Assembly (NCBI GenBank): GCA_016841625.1
Contig: JAENYU010000005.1
Coordinates: 83,353-143,882, forward strand
Direction of reading: 5' to 3'
Origin: Methanobacteriota archaeon
GTDB lineage: Archaea; Halobacteriota; Methanosarcinia; Methanosarcinales; Methanosarcinaceae
Length of the DNA: 60,530 nucleotides
In this document: positions 9,408-18,105 of the stretch, one piece after another
Layout of the letters: every line of letters begins with the position of its first letter
How positions within the stretch are numbered: position 1 is the stretch's first letter
The notes under the pieces: generated by a model
The model's database searches: none
What the model was told of the DNA's origin: nothing
What the model saw: the letters and a program-made list of their open reading frames with translations, nothing else
Position numbers and translations under genes: made by a program

Positions 9408-10529
9408 TTAACTATTCTCTCTTTTATTTGGTTCCCAGATGTGGACGTCTTTTCTTATATTCAGGAGGCCACGGAAAAGGTACCACTGGTAGATGATAAA
9501 TGAAGAAAGCATGTTTGATTTGAAATTTCCTGCAAGTACTGCGGCAATTATGAGTCCGAGAAGCCCGATACCATAGAGGATGTTAATTGAAGAGAGAAAT
9601 ACCGTCCAGAGTATGATTGACAAAAAGAATGCTGCAGGAGCTACAAAAAACATCAGAAATCGCAATGGGAAGATGAGCATTCCGAACTTACCATACTTTG
9701 GAGACATGAGATCCAGATTCATGATAGTTGCTTCCATGAGCCTTGTGGCTCTTCTTATCTTCTGCTTTTTTTGCTCCGAAAATTCAAAAGGAACGTACTC
9801 GTAAAACTTGGCTGAGGGAACATACTTGCACATGTACCCATTACGGATAATTGAAAGAGCCCTGCTTGCGTCATCCGCTCCTTTTCTAGCATGCAGGGAA
9901 GGGGAAGCATCTCTTTTGAAAGCCACCACTGCTCCGTTCAGGCAGTAAGTGGAATGGACGTTACTTTCCCATACACCTATTTTTCCATAAATCGAGCGGT
10001 ATGCAGACTCGGATTTGGAAAAGAGGGTATCACCTTTTGATAGGGGGACAATGTCGCCGCAGACAGCCCCGATTTTATCTTCACTTAAGAGGACAGTTAC
10101 AAGATCCGGAATGGTATCTTTGTCAAACCTGCCGTCTGCCCCTGTAATGACGATTATGTCAGAGGAAGCATCTTCGATCCCGCGGTTGATGGCTTTGTTA
10201 GCGCCGCTCCGAGAATGAGTGATTACTTTTCCTTTCACGGAGTTCTTCTTCAGGGCTTCGAGGGAGACTTTTTCAGTGTTGTCTGTTGAGCCATCGTTGG
10301 AGATGATTATTTCTAGTTTGTCTTTCGGGTAGATTTCTGCAAGGTTGTCGATGTGGTCCGGGAGGACAAGTTCTTCATTGTAGGCGGGGATAACTATGGA
10401 GACATTTGGGAGAGATTCAACATGCTTAATTTTCACCTGTTTCTGATTAAATGCCGCAATTATGTAGATTAGATAAACAACTAGCGGAATTGCCGTAATA
10501 AGAAGGGTTAAAACAAACAAATAATTCAT
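9408..10529 (-). CDS. Membrane glycosyltransferase, family 2
   Basis: The 373-residue protein has an N-terminal membrane segment (residues ~3-27), a GT-A catalytic domain, and two or three C-terminal membrane segments (from about residue 285). GT2 landmarks are SIVIPAYNEE, the ISNDGSTDNT nucleotide-binding loop, VITGADGRFD (DxD-like metal site) and the later acceptor region with RRATRLMEA in place of the QxxRW motif of processive synthases. The layout resembles polyprenyl- or hyaluronan-synthase-like enzymes building surface polymers. It is transcribed away from the rest of the island and has clearly higher GC than the genes that follow. Donor sugar unknown. Confidence 0.88.
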   Translation of the reverse strand: MNYLFVLTLLITAIPLVVYLIYIIAAFNQKQVKIKHVESLPNVSIVIPAYNEELVLPDHIDNLAEIYPKDKLEIIISNDGSTDNTEKVSLEALKKNSVKGKVITHSRSGANKAINRGIEDASSDIIVITGADGRFDKDTIPDLVTVLLSEDKIGAVCGDIVPLSKGDTLFSKSESAYRSIYGKIGVWESNVHSTYCLNGAVVAFKRDASPSLHARKGADDASRALSIIRNGYMCKYVPSAKFYEYVPFEFSEQKKQKIRRATRLMEATIMNLDLMSPKYGKFGMLIFPLRFLMFFVAPAAFFLSIILWTVFLSSINILYGIGLLGLIIAAVLAGNFKSNMLSSFIIYQWYLFRGLLNIRKDVHIWEPNKRENS

Positions 10530-10911
10530 GATGGTTATCCTCTAACTTTAAAAGTTAGTCAGCAATACAATCAACAATCTATTAAGCAATCAATATTAAT
10601 TTTATTTAAACACTGTGGACAGCAAATCTAAATAGAAAAACGTCCACAAATAGATAAAAGTTTGGAATATCACACCTTCACGAAAATCGATTAATACAAG
10701 AATGCCTGCAAATTAAATCAGGAGATTTTCATGAAGAACAGTATGCTCTCATGGTACATCTCCCATTGATTCCCGGATAATTAACAAGGCAAGGAATCAA
10801 AATCCTTTCAATTTTTTTCATTATAACTTTGAAGTTTATGGTAACAATATATAATAATCGGGAAATTTTGTGTAAATTTGTGATGGGGTCAAATGAATGA
10901 AAGGAGATAAC
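10530..10911. other. Spacer between divergent glycosyltransferase genes
   Basis: No coding sequence seen. For the + strand gene, an AT-rich element AATATATAATAA at about 10846-10857 is a plausible TATA box, giving a leader of about 30-40 nt, and AAAGGAGAT at 10900-10908 is a strong ribosome site. The remainder is AT-rich sequence marking the left edge of the low-GC island. Confidence 0.6.
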
Positions 10912-12837
10912 ATGGAAAACACCGATATTAAACATCTGGTTTTCTGCGAAAAAAACTCATTTCAACAAGTCAAATCCTTACTTATTTCTGAAAAACATGT
11001 TACACTAGTATGCTTGGATGAAGAAATTAGAGAAGAATTAGAAAGAAAAAAAATACCATACAAAGTAATTTCCGACTATAAATTTGATTTTGACATTGCA
11101 AATAAATGTATAGATTGGTTTAAAACATGGGCGAATTCTAAAATTTTTGAAGGGAAAAACGTAAAAGAATTATTTACTTACAGGCAAGTTTCCTTATGGT
11201 GGTTCATGGAAATAGCGATTTTCGAATCGTTCAAAGGAGTCAAATTTCCAATTCCAATCAAAAAAATAATTGAAGAAATAGAGTTTGTAAAAAAAGTAAT
11301 TGAAACTGAAAAACCAGAAAGAGTAACAGTACTTAACACAAATGATCCCTTTCATATCATTATCAGTGAAATAAGTAACTCAATGGGTCTAAATTCGAGA
11401 GTTGTTCGAACTAGGGCAGTCATACTCAGAGAATTAGGCTGGTCTAAAGGCTTTCCACTGTTTATAAAATTATTTTCAAAAACAAGGCACTTTATTAGAA
11501 GAACATTATCAAGTGTGTTAAAACTCATATTTAGGGAACAAAATTGTAAATCAACAAAAAAAGTAATGATAATTTCAATCAACATCAACTGGCGGAACAA
11601 AAAAGATTTCATATTTGGAACATTGATTGAAGAATTAAGCAAAAGTGGGAAAAAAAGTGTTACCCATATCGATTTTCCTGGTTTTTCCTTAATAGGTATA
11701 CGACAAATATTTGAGAAAAAAATGTCTGATCATGAGAACATCACTTACAAAATTATTGAAGACTATTCAGCAAACACATCCATAAAAGAGGCAGTAACAG
11801 AAATAAAAAAGAAGTACTCTCAAATCAAGAAAGAAAAGATCTTTTACGAAGCTTTCGACATAAGTAGCTTTTTTTACAAACAAATGGATTTCCATTTCCA
11901 TTATTATGGTTTGTCAAACTATATTTACTACATAGAGTCAATGCTAAAGGCAATAGGAGATGAAAAGCCTGAAGCAATTATTTTAATTGACGAGTATAAT
12001 CCAGTAGGAAGAGCAACCGTTGTAGCTGGGAAAATATCCGGGATAAAAACTATCGCGATTCAGCACGGGGCAATAACTCGAAACCGACTCAGTTATCTTC
12101 ATTATAAAGATGAAGTTTCAAAAAATAATGATTTCAGGTCACCTTATTATCCATTACCTGACATTACAGCAGTATTCGGACCTTATTATCAAAAATATCT
12201 CTATGAGATAGGAAACTATCCAGAAAGCAGTATTTCAGTAACTGGAGCCCCACGTTATGATGAACTGGTAGATGGGAAAAACGAATATAATAAAAAGCAA
12301 ACGTACAAAAAGTTGAATTTAGATCCTGACAAAAAACTTGTAGTTTACACATCCCAACCCCTTGAAAAAGAAGAAAACGACAGGATCCTCTTAAGCATAC
12401 TTAAAGCTCTTTCAGAATTACCAGATTTCCAATTAGTAATTAAAATGCATCCTACTGAAAGAGGAATTAATACAGAACTAATCGACAAATTTGATGAAGA
12501 TGTTATTGTTATTAAGAAATTTGATATCTACGAAATTTTAAACGCCTGCGATGTCATGCTAACAGCTTTTTCAACCACTGCTCTTGAAGCCATGATGCTT
12601 GGGAAGCCAGTGATCACAATAAATTTTACAGGGAAACCGGATGTAATGCCCTACGTCCAAAGCGGAGCAGCTATCGGGGTTTACCAAAGAGAGAAACTTT
12701 CATTAGCTATAAAATCCATATTTGAAGATGAACATATTAGAAAAGAATTGGAAGTGAATAGTAAGGAGTTTGTTCATCAGCATGCATATAAAATTGACGG
12801 AAAAAGTACGAAACGAATAATGGAACTAATACCATAA
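10912..12837 (+). CDS. Large GT-B-type glycosyltransferase of the glycan island
   Basis: The 641-residue protein has no close family that I recognise across its full length. The C-terminal half looks like a GT-B fold: QHGAITRNR, a GAPRYDEL segment, a TSQPLEKEENDR beta strand-loop, KMHPTE, and the donor-site signature AFSTTALEAMMLGKPVITIN. These features recur in CDP-glycerol/polysialyl-type and capsule transferases and in UDP-GlcNAc 2-epimerase relatives. The N-terminal ~250 residues are lysine-rich and of unknown fold. Start ATG at 10912 is chosen because AAAGGAGAT precedes it; the in-frame ATG at 10897 would overlap that site. Its AT-rich codon use matches the island. A role adding an acidic nonulosonic sugar is suggested by the NeuB/NeuA genes next door, as inference only. 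Confidence 0.78.
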   Translation: MENTDIKHLVFCEKNSFQQVKSLLISEKHVTLVCLDEEIREELERKKIPYKVISDYKFDFDIANKCIDWFKTWANSKIFEGKNVKELFTYRQVSLWWFMEIAIFESFKGVKFPIPIKKIIEEIEFVKKVIETEKPERVTVLNTNDPFHIIISEISNSMGLNSRVVRTRAVILRELGWSKGFPLFIKLFSKTRHFIRRTLSSVLKLIFREQNCKSTKKVMIISININWRNKKDFIFGTLIEELSKSGKKSVTHIDFPGFSLIGIRQIFEKKMSDHENITYKIIEDYSANTSIKEAVTEIKKKYSQIKKEKIFYEAFDISSFFYKQMDFHFHYYGLSNYIYYIESMLKAIGDEKPEAIILIDEYNPVGRATVVAGKISGIKTIAIQHGAITRNRLSYLHYKDEVSKNNDFRSPYYPLPDITAVFGPYYQKYLYEIGNYPESSISVTGAPRYDELVDGKNEYNKKQTYKKLNLDPDKKLVVYTSQPLEKEENDRILLSILKALSELPDFQLVIKMHPTERGINTELIDKFDEDVIVIKKFDIYEILNACDVMLTAFSTTALEAMMLGKPVITINFTGKPDVMPYVQSGAAIGVYQREKLSLAIKSIFEDEHIRKELEVNSKEFVHQHAYKIDGKSTKRIMELIP

Positions 12838-12884
12838 CTGATGAGGATTAATATTGTAGAAAAATATTTGGAATCAAATTGCTA

Positions 12885-13145
12885 CGGCCACTCCACCCTA
12901 AAGGAGAGGGTATTCTTCTGGTCGCCAGCTCGGTTTCTTGGGAACAGTTTAGTATCATGTAACAAGGTTTCCTTAATATAGAATAGCATTTACAAATCCT
13001 GGAACCATAGTACCAAGAAACCTCATTTTAAAATGAAGTAATGATTTATCGATTTAAAGGAGCACAAAAAACGTGCGAGAATTCGCTTCATCCCCGGCCT
13101 GAAGGGCGCGGTACTCGTGACCCTCCGCGCTCCAGATGGGATAAA
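12885..13145. mobile_element. IS200/IS605-like end fragments
   Basis: No ORF occurs in the 12838-13330 spacer. At 12895-12911 a short hairpin (ACCCT/AGGGT) is followed by TATTCTTCTGG, the hairpin-plus-GTATTC pattern of IS200/IS605 right ends. At 13089-13140 a second degenerate hairpin (CCCCGGCCTGAAGGGCGCGG) is followed by TACTCGTGACCCTCCGCGC. The 14-mer TCGTGACCCTCCGC (13115-13128) recurs after the NeuB/NeuA pair. Downstream, 13160-13320 is very AT-rich promoter-like sequence. Assignment to IS200/IS605 rests on pattern only. Confidence 0.5.
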
Positions 13146-13330
13146 GTAAACAGAATTCAATACTTAAACCTCTATTTTTGTTTAGTATATTGATGAATAT
13201 AATATATTTGCAAATAAAATATATCACCTACAAGACAAAGTGATAAACAAAAACAAAAATAATGTTATTGTAAACTTGTCAATTGTAATTACTAATTGAA
13301 TTATTATAGGTAATACAAAAGAGGAGTCAG

Positions 13331-14206
13331 GTGTCGAATATGGTAAAAGTCATTGCAGAAATAGGCTGTAATCACAAAGGGGAAATGGAAATTGCACATG
13401 AAATGATAAAAATTGCTTCCCAGTTTTGCAAAGTTGATGTTGTCAAATTCCAAAAACGTAATCCTAAAGAACTGCTTAATTCTGAGGAATATAATGCTCC
13501 ACATCCGGTACCCGAGAATTCATATGGAAAAACATATGGAGAACACCGGGAATTTCTTGAATTTAATCTGGAACAGCACAAACAGTTAAAAGAATGGTGT
13601 GAGGAATGGGAGATCGAATATTCAACTTCCGTATGGGATATGACTTCTGCAAAAGAGATTGCTTCATTAAATCCTGAAATGATCAAGATCCCATCCGCAT
13701 GCAATTTGAAATTTGACATGCTTGAATATCTTTGCAAAAGCTATGGAGGAGAAATTCATCTTTCTTTTGGCATGACATCCCATGCCGAAGAAAATCATAT
13801 TGTAGAGTTCTTTGAAGATAATGGTCGTGCAGAAGACCTTATAATTTACAGCTGCACATCAGGATATCCAGTGTCCTTTGAAGACATCTGCTTAAAAGAG
13901 ATTTTAAGGCTTAGAGAGAAATTTGAAAAGAGAGTCAAAGGCATTGGATTTTCAGGACATCATTTAGGGATTGCAGCTGACATCGCAGCACTTGCCTACG
14001 GGGCGGATTATTTCGAACGTCATTTTACACTGGATCGAACCTGGAAAGGAACAGACCACGCAGCGAGCCTTGAACCTGACGGCATGAGAAGGCTTACAAG
14101 AGATTTGAGAAATGTATCAAGGGCATTGACTTACAAAGAGAAAGAGATCCTTGAAATAGAAGAGGTCCAGAGAAAGAAGCTTAAGAGGTTCTCTTGTGCT
14201 GAATAA
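13331..14206 (+). CDS. neuB: NeuB-type nonulosonic acid synthase, lacking SAF domain
   Basis: The 291-residue TIM-barrel enzyme condenses phosphoenolpyruvate with a hexosamine (N-acetylmannosamine or a modified or phosphorylated form) to give a sialic-acid-like sugar. Landmarks: IAEIGCNHKGEMEIA at the N-terminus, DVVKFQKR, KIPSACN, GFSGHHLGI and the barrel end YFERHFTLDRTWKGTDHAAS. Typical NeuB is about 340-350 residues with a C-terminal SAF (antifreeze-like) domain; that domain is absent here and the frame stops soon after the barrel. Start GTG at 13331 follows GAGGAG by four bases; an ATG three codons later is the alternative. It overlaps the next gene by 11 bp, so translation is coupled. 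Confidence 0.88.
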   Translation: MSNMVKVIAEIGCNHKGEMEIAHEMIKIASQFCKVDVVKFQKRNPKELLNSEEYNAPHPVPENSYGKTYGEHREFLEFNLEQHKQLKEWCEEWEIEYSTSVWDMTSAKEIASLNPEMIKIPSACNLKFDMLEYLCKSYGGEIHLSFGMTSHAEENHIVEFFEDNGRAEDLIIYSCTSGYPVSFEDICLKEILRLREKFEKRVKGIGFSGHHLGIAADIAALAYGADYFERHFTLDRTWKGTDHAASLEPDGMRRLTRDLRNVSRALTYKEKEILEIEEVQRKKLKRFSCAE

Positions 14207-15425
14207 ATACATTGCCCTGGTGCCCGCAAGGGGAGGTAGCAAGAGCATCCCATTAAAGAACATCAAAGAAATTGCAGGCAAACCTCTTGTTTGCTGGGTT
14301 CTTGAAGCAGCAATAAACTGCGACCAAATAGCAAAGGTGTATTTATCTACAGATTCGGATCTGATCGGAAACGTTGGACAATCTTTAAATCATGAAAAAT
14401 TAGAAGTTATCAGCAGAAGTCCTGATACAGCCACGGACTATGCAAGTACAGAGTCTGTGATGATTGAGTTTGCCAACTCCCATGATTTTGAAAACATCAT
14501 ATTGATACAGGCAACCTCCCCCCTGCTTACATCAAAAGAACTTGAAGAAGCAATTTCTATATTTGAGAGAGAGAAAGCAGATTCTCTGCTTTCAGTAGTA
14601 GAACAGAAAAGGTTCATGTGGAAATTGACAAAAGAAAATTTTGTGAGACCATTAAATTATGACCCAAAATGTCGGCCCAGAAGACAGGATTTTAATGGGG
14701 CCTTAATAGAAAATGGGGCATTTTACATAACAAAGAAAAACCTTCTTCTTGAAAAAGAATGCAGAATTTCTGGCAAAATTACATACTATAAGATGCCAGA
14801 AGAAACTTATTACGAAATAGATGAGCTCCATGATTGGATAATCGTTGAAAACTTGCTCTTACAAAGAAGTAGAACTAACATCTCTAAGGAAAAGAATGAT
14901 ATCAAGCTATTTTTAATGGATGTAGACGGAGTTCTTACCGACGCAGGCATGTATTACACTGAAAAAGGAGATGAACTCAAAAAATTCAATACTCATGACG
15001 GGAAAGGGATTGAACTTTTGAGGCAAGCAGGTATTAAAACCGGTATAATCACCAGTGAAAATACAAAAATTGTTGAAAATCGGGCAAGAAAATTGAAGAT
15101 AGATCATCTGCATCAAGGTGTAAAAGACAAGCTAACTGTTGCAAAAGAGATTTGTAAGAAAGAGGAAATCACATTAAGTGAAGTTGCCTACATTGGTGAC
15201 GATGTTAATGATACAGAGTTACTGAAAAAGGTGGGAGTTGCAGCTTGCCCTATAAATAGCCTTGGTGCAGTAAAAGAGATACCTAATATAATAAAACTCC
15301 AAAAAAGCGGTGGGAACGGCGCCGTAAGAGAATTGGTAGATATTATATTATGTTCGGGGAATAGCATCAACACTCCTTTTGCAGTTAGAAAAGGGTGCTC
15401 AATTGAAGGTAAAAAAAATCCATAA
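14196..15425 (+). CDS. neuA: CMP-nonulosonate synthetase fused to KdsC-like HAD phosphatase
   Basis: The 409-residue protein has two parts. Residues 1 to about 230 form a CMP-sialate-type cytidylyltransferase (ALVPARGGSKSIPLKNI, then LIQATSPLL and RRQDFN...ENGAFYI). Residues about 237-395 form a HAD phosphatase of the KdsC/8-phosphatase type: LFLMDVDGVLTDAG (nucleophile DxD), TGIITSEN, KDKLTVAKE and YIGDDVNDTELL. The same order is known from vertebrate CMAS and some bacterial NeuA proteins. A phosphatase fused here suggests that the NeuB partner may make a phosphorylated sugar. GTG start inside neuB, with GAGGTT upstream. CMP-activated product would feed a transferase such as the 10912 gene. 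Confidence 0.9.
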   Translation: MLNKYIALVPARGGSKSIPLKNIKEIAGKPLVCWVLEAAINCDQIAKVYLSTDSDLIGNVGQSLNHEKLEVISRSPDTATDYASTESVMIEFANSHDFENIILIQATSPLLTSKELEEAISIFEREKADSLLSVVEQKRFMWKLTKENFVRPLNYDPKCRPRRQDFNGALIENGAFYITKKNLLLEKECRISGKITYYKMPEETYYEIDELHDWIIVENLLLQRSRTNISKEKNDIKLFLMDVDGVLTDAGMYYTEKGDELKKFNTHDGKGIELLRQAGIKTGIITSENTKIVENRARKLKIDHLHQGVKDKLTVAKEICKKEEITLSEVAYIGDDVNDTELLKKVGVAACPINSLGAVKEIPNIIKLQKSGGNGAVRELVDIILCSGNSINTPFAVRKGCSIEGKKNP

Positions 15426-15489
15426 CCAAATGGCTTCAAAATCCATTCACAGCAGCCCCTCTGATAGTAAAAAATCTATGAATAACAAT

Positions 15490-15530
15490 ACTGTGAAGGT
15501 AAGGGCATTCGTGACCCTCCGCACTTCCTT
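15490..15530. repeat. Second copy of the TCGTGACCCTCCGC repeat
   Basis: TCGTGACCCTCCGC at 15509-15522 is identical to 13115-13128 and in the same orientation; flanking bases (AAGGGC before, CTTCC-like after) also resemble. The two copies bracket exactly the neuB and neuA-HAD genes. The rest of the 15426-15599 spacer is AT-rich with no gene. Confidence 0.75.
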
Positions 15531-15599
15531 ATTAAGTAATAATACATTAAAGATAATAAATAAAAGTAATTAATTAACAAAAATAAATAAGAGATTTTT

Positions 15600-16763
15600 A
15601 TGAATCCAACATTACTTTTCGTTCAAGCTGAAAAATTAAGTTATAATAGTGCAGCCCAATCAAGATTTTTGTACATATCTAAAGAACTACAAAATATAGG
15701 ATATAAATCTATTGTAATAGGAAAATCTTTAAAAAAAGATATTAACAACAAAATGGTATCACTTCCTTTTGTTAAGGAAAAAAGTCTCTTTTCAAGAATA
15801 ATTCAAGATATACAAATTTACCTATACTCATTTAAATATATTTTATTTTCAAATATTAGATTTGTCTATGTTCGTCGTACAAATATCTTGATACCCATAA
15901 TTATATTTGCCAAACTATGTGGAAAAAAAGTGATATATGATTTTCACGGTTACAGATTGATTAACTCAACTTTTCCTAGAAAAATAAATTCAAGTCAAAG
16001 AGTGGATAGGTATTTAGAATTGCAACTTTTAAAAGTATCAGATTACGTTATTACAGTAAGTGAAACCTTAAAGTCTCAATTGCCTCCAAAATATCAAAAA
16101 AAAACTTTAGTTATTGAGAATAGTGTAGATCTTGGAATTTTTAAAAATCAACTTGGAATAAAACAAATAAAATTTTTAAAGGAGAAATATGGGATAAAAG
16201 ACGAAAATAAAAAAGTAGTTTTTTTTGTCGTAGGAGGAAGCAGGTCAGAGTATTATCCTGAAGATCTAATTGAAATGCAAAGGTATGTAGATAACATTTA
16301 CAGTTTGATTGTTTGTAATTTAACAGCATATCGCAATTTAAAAAAAATATCTGCAAAATATGATGATGTATTATTATATGATAATATTCCAAATCAAGAG
16401 GTAATATCTATATTGAAATACGTAGCAGATATATGCATTATCCCTTATGATAAGGACAGTCCAAATTCCCATATTAAAAATTATTGTTGTTGCCGAAAAT
16501 CAAGTGAATACCTTGCTTCTGGAAAGCCAATAATTATTTCTGAAGTTGAAAGAATTCCAGTTTATTTAAAAGAAAAAGAAAATTATATCACTTACAAATC
16601 AAAAGATCCTCAAGACCTCGCTGACAAAATTAACTTATTGCTTGAAAATAAAAACCTATACGAACAAATGTGTAGAAACAATTCAGAACTTGCTCAAAAA
16701 GTTACTTGGGGAGAAAGTATAAAAAAATCAGGCATCTTAAATATATTAGATAAGAGGATATGA
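15600..16763 (+). CDS. Glycosyltransferase, family 4 type
   Basis: The 387-residue protein shows a GT-B architecture: an N-terminal Rossmann half with DFHGYRLIN, a linker ITVSETLKSQLP, IENSVDLGIF (the usual GT4 junction), and a C-terminal donor-binding half ending in CCRKSSEYLASGKPIII. The classical EX7E motif is modified, with KSSEYLASGKPIIISE in its place. Codon use is extremely A-rich, the most extreme in the island. The ATG at 15600 lies 174 bp after the neuA gene, and the upstream sequence (AAATAAGAGATTTTT) carries only a weak ribosome site. Donor and acceptor are unknown. Confidence 0.85.
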   Translation: MNPTLLFVQAEKLSYNSAAQSRFLYISKELQNIGYKSIVIGKSLKKDINNKMVSLPFVKEKSLFSRIIQDIQIYLYSFKYILFSNIRFVYVRRTNILIPIIIFAKLCGKKVIYDFHGYRLINSTFPRKINSSQRVDRYLELQLLKVSDYVITVSETLKSQLPPKYQKKTLVIENSVDLGIFKNQLGIKQIKFLKEKYGIKDENKKVVFFVVGGSRSEYYPEDLIEMQRYVDNIYSLIVCNLTAYRNLKKISAKYDDVLLYDNIPNQEVISILKYVADICIIPYDKDSPNSHIKNYCCCRKSSEYLASGKPIIISEVERIPVYLKEKENYITYKSKDPQDLADKINLLLENKNLYEQMCRNNSELAQKVTWGESIKKSGILNILDKRI

Positions 16764-16774
16764 AACCAAAGTTG

Positions 16775-16830
16775 CACTGGTGCACCCCGCTGCAAGCAAC
16801 GGGGTATTCGGCTGAAATAAAAGCTCAACA
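16775..16830. mobile_element. Solo IS200/IS605-like right-end hairpin
   Basis: A 6-bp stem ACCCCG/CGGGGT with loop CTGCAAGCAA is followed directly by ATTCGGCTG. This is the same hairpin-plus-GTATTC pattern seen at 12895 and, on the other strand, at 23285. No transposase is present. It sits at the junction where the two convergent halves of the island meet, and may also serve as a terminator. Confidence 0.5.
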
Positions 16831-16880
16831 ATCACCAACTATTTATTGATAGAGTGAGATTCATAGTTCCCCGTATCCTT

Positions 16881-18053
16881 TTAGGAATTATACAGAACCA
16901 ATTTTTGATATATATCTATTATTTTCTCACATACTACTTTGGTACTATAGTTATCATTTACATATTTTTTGATTACACTGGCATCATACTTATCATAATT
17001 CTTAATCATTTCAATAATTCCCTCTGAAAGGCTATCTACACTCTCTTTTTCGACCAGTATACCTACTGCATCTTTAATGTAATCTTCTGGACCACCACAG
17101 CGAGTAGCGATAACAGGTATTCCAGATGCCATCGCTTCAATTCCTACTACGCCAAATGTTTCACTCCTACTAGAAATAATTAAAATGTCTGACGAATTTA
17201 GATAGTTTCCTAAATTATTATTATCTACTCGCCCATGAAAGGTACAAAATTCTTGTAAATTTAATTCTTCGGCTAAATTTTCATATTTTTGTTTTTCAGC
17301 ACCGTATCCGATTAAGTGTAAATGAACATTTTCATATTTATTGGAATAAATCACGTTATGCAAACTTCTCAATAGAATATCTATACCCTTTATATATTTC
17401 ATTACGGATACGTGTACCAAATTAAATATATTATTGTATCCATCCTTAGGTTTTTTAGTCGAATTGAATTTTTCCGTGTTGATAAAATTTGGTATCACTT
17501 CACATTGTTTTCTTCCAGTTTTAACTATTTTATTTTTTAGATCAGAACTTACTGCACTATAATAATCAGCTTTTATTAAAGTTTCTTTTGTGTAACTACT
17601 ATATTTAGTCATCAATGTATTTTCAAAAAATGAGGCGTGTTCTGTAACCATGTATGGAACTTTAAATTTGTTACTCAAGACCATGGCTCCATATCCAGCA
17701 GGATAACTTACGTGGGCATGAATTAAATCGGGCACCCCAAATTTTTTAATAACTTCTTGATATCCTTCTATCAATCTTTTTTCATAAATCTTGTTACTTA
17801 ATATTGTGATCTTTGGTGCCCAATTTACATAATTAAGTTTGAAAGTAAATAATCCATTCTCTCTGTTGGTAACTTTGCGTTTAGTATGGATGATTTTTCT
17901 TGGTTGATTTAATCGAATAGAATTAACACTCAAAACAGCCACGTCAACATATTGATTTAGAGCTTCAGCTTGTTCTTTTAAAAAAATACCGCGAATAGGA
18001 TTATCTTCACTAGGATACCAAGATGGTAGTATAAGAACTTTCAATCGACGCAT
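16881..18053 (-). CDS. Glycosyltransferase, family 4
   Basis: The 390-residue GT-B enzyme has a clear GT4 pattern: LILPSWYPSEDNPIRGIF with the glycine-rich acceptor loop, DLIHAHVSYPAGYGA, VIPNFINTEKFN at the domain junction, HLIGYGAEKQKYE, and the EX7E donor motif within SSRSETFGVVGIEAMASG. It would move a nucleotide-sugar hexose or similar onto a lipid-linked or polymer acceptor at the cytoplasmic face. Transcribed last in a four-gene unit (two nucleotidyltransferases, flippase, this gene), 52 bp after the flippase. Start MRRLKVLILP is the first ATG. AT-rich codons as in the rest of the island. Confidence 0.9.
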   Translation of the reverse strand: MRRLKVLILPSWYPSEDNPIRGIFLKEQAEALNQYVDVAVLSVNSIRLNQPRKIIHTKRKVTNRENGLFTFKLNYVNWAPKITILSNKIYEKRLIEGYQEVIKKFGVPDLIHAHVSYPAGYGAMVLSNKFKVPYMVTEHASFFENTLMTKYSSYTKETLIKADYYSAVSSDLKNKIVKTGRKQCEVIPNFINTEKFNSTKKPKDGYNNIFNLVHVSVMKYIKGIDILLRSLHNVIYSNKYENVHLHLIGYGAEKQKYENLAEELNLQEFCTFHGRVDNNNLGNYLNSSDILIISSRSETFGVVGIEAMASGIPVIATRCGGPEDYIKDAVGILVEKESVDSLSEGIIEMIKNYDKYDASVIKKYVNDNYSTKVVCEKIIDIYQKLVLYNS

Positions 18054-18105
18054 AAAAACCCTTTTCTTTATATTACAAAATATGAATTTGAAACCAAACT
18101 ACACT

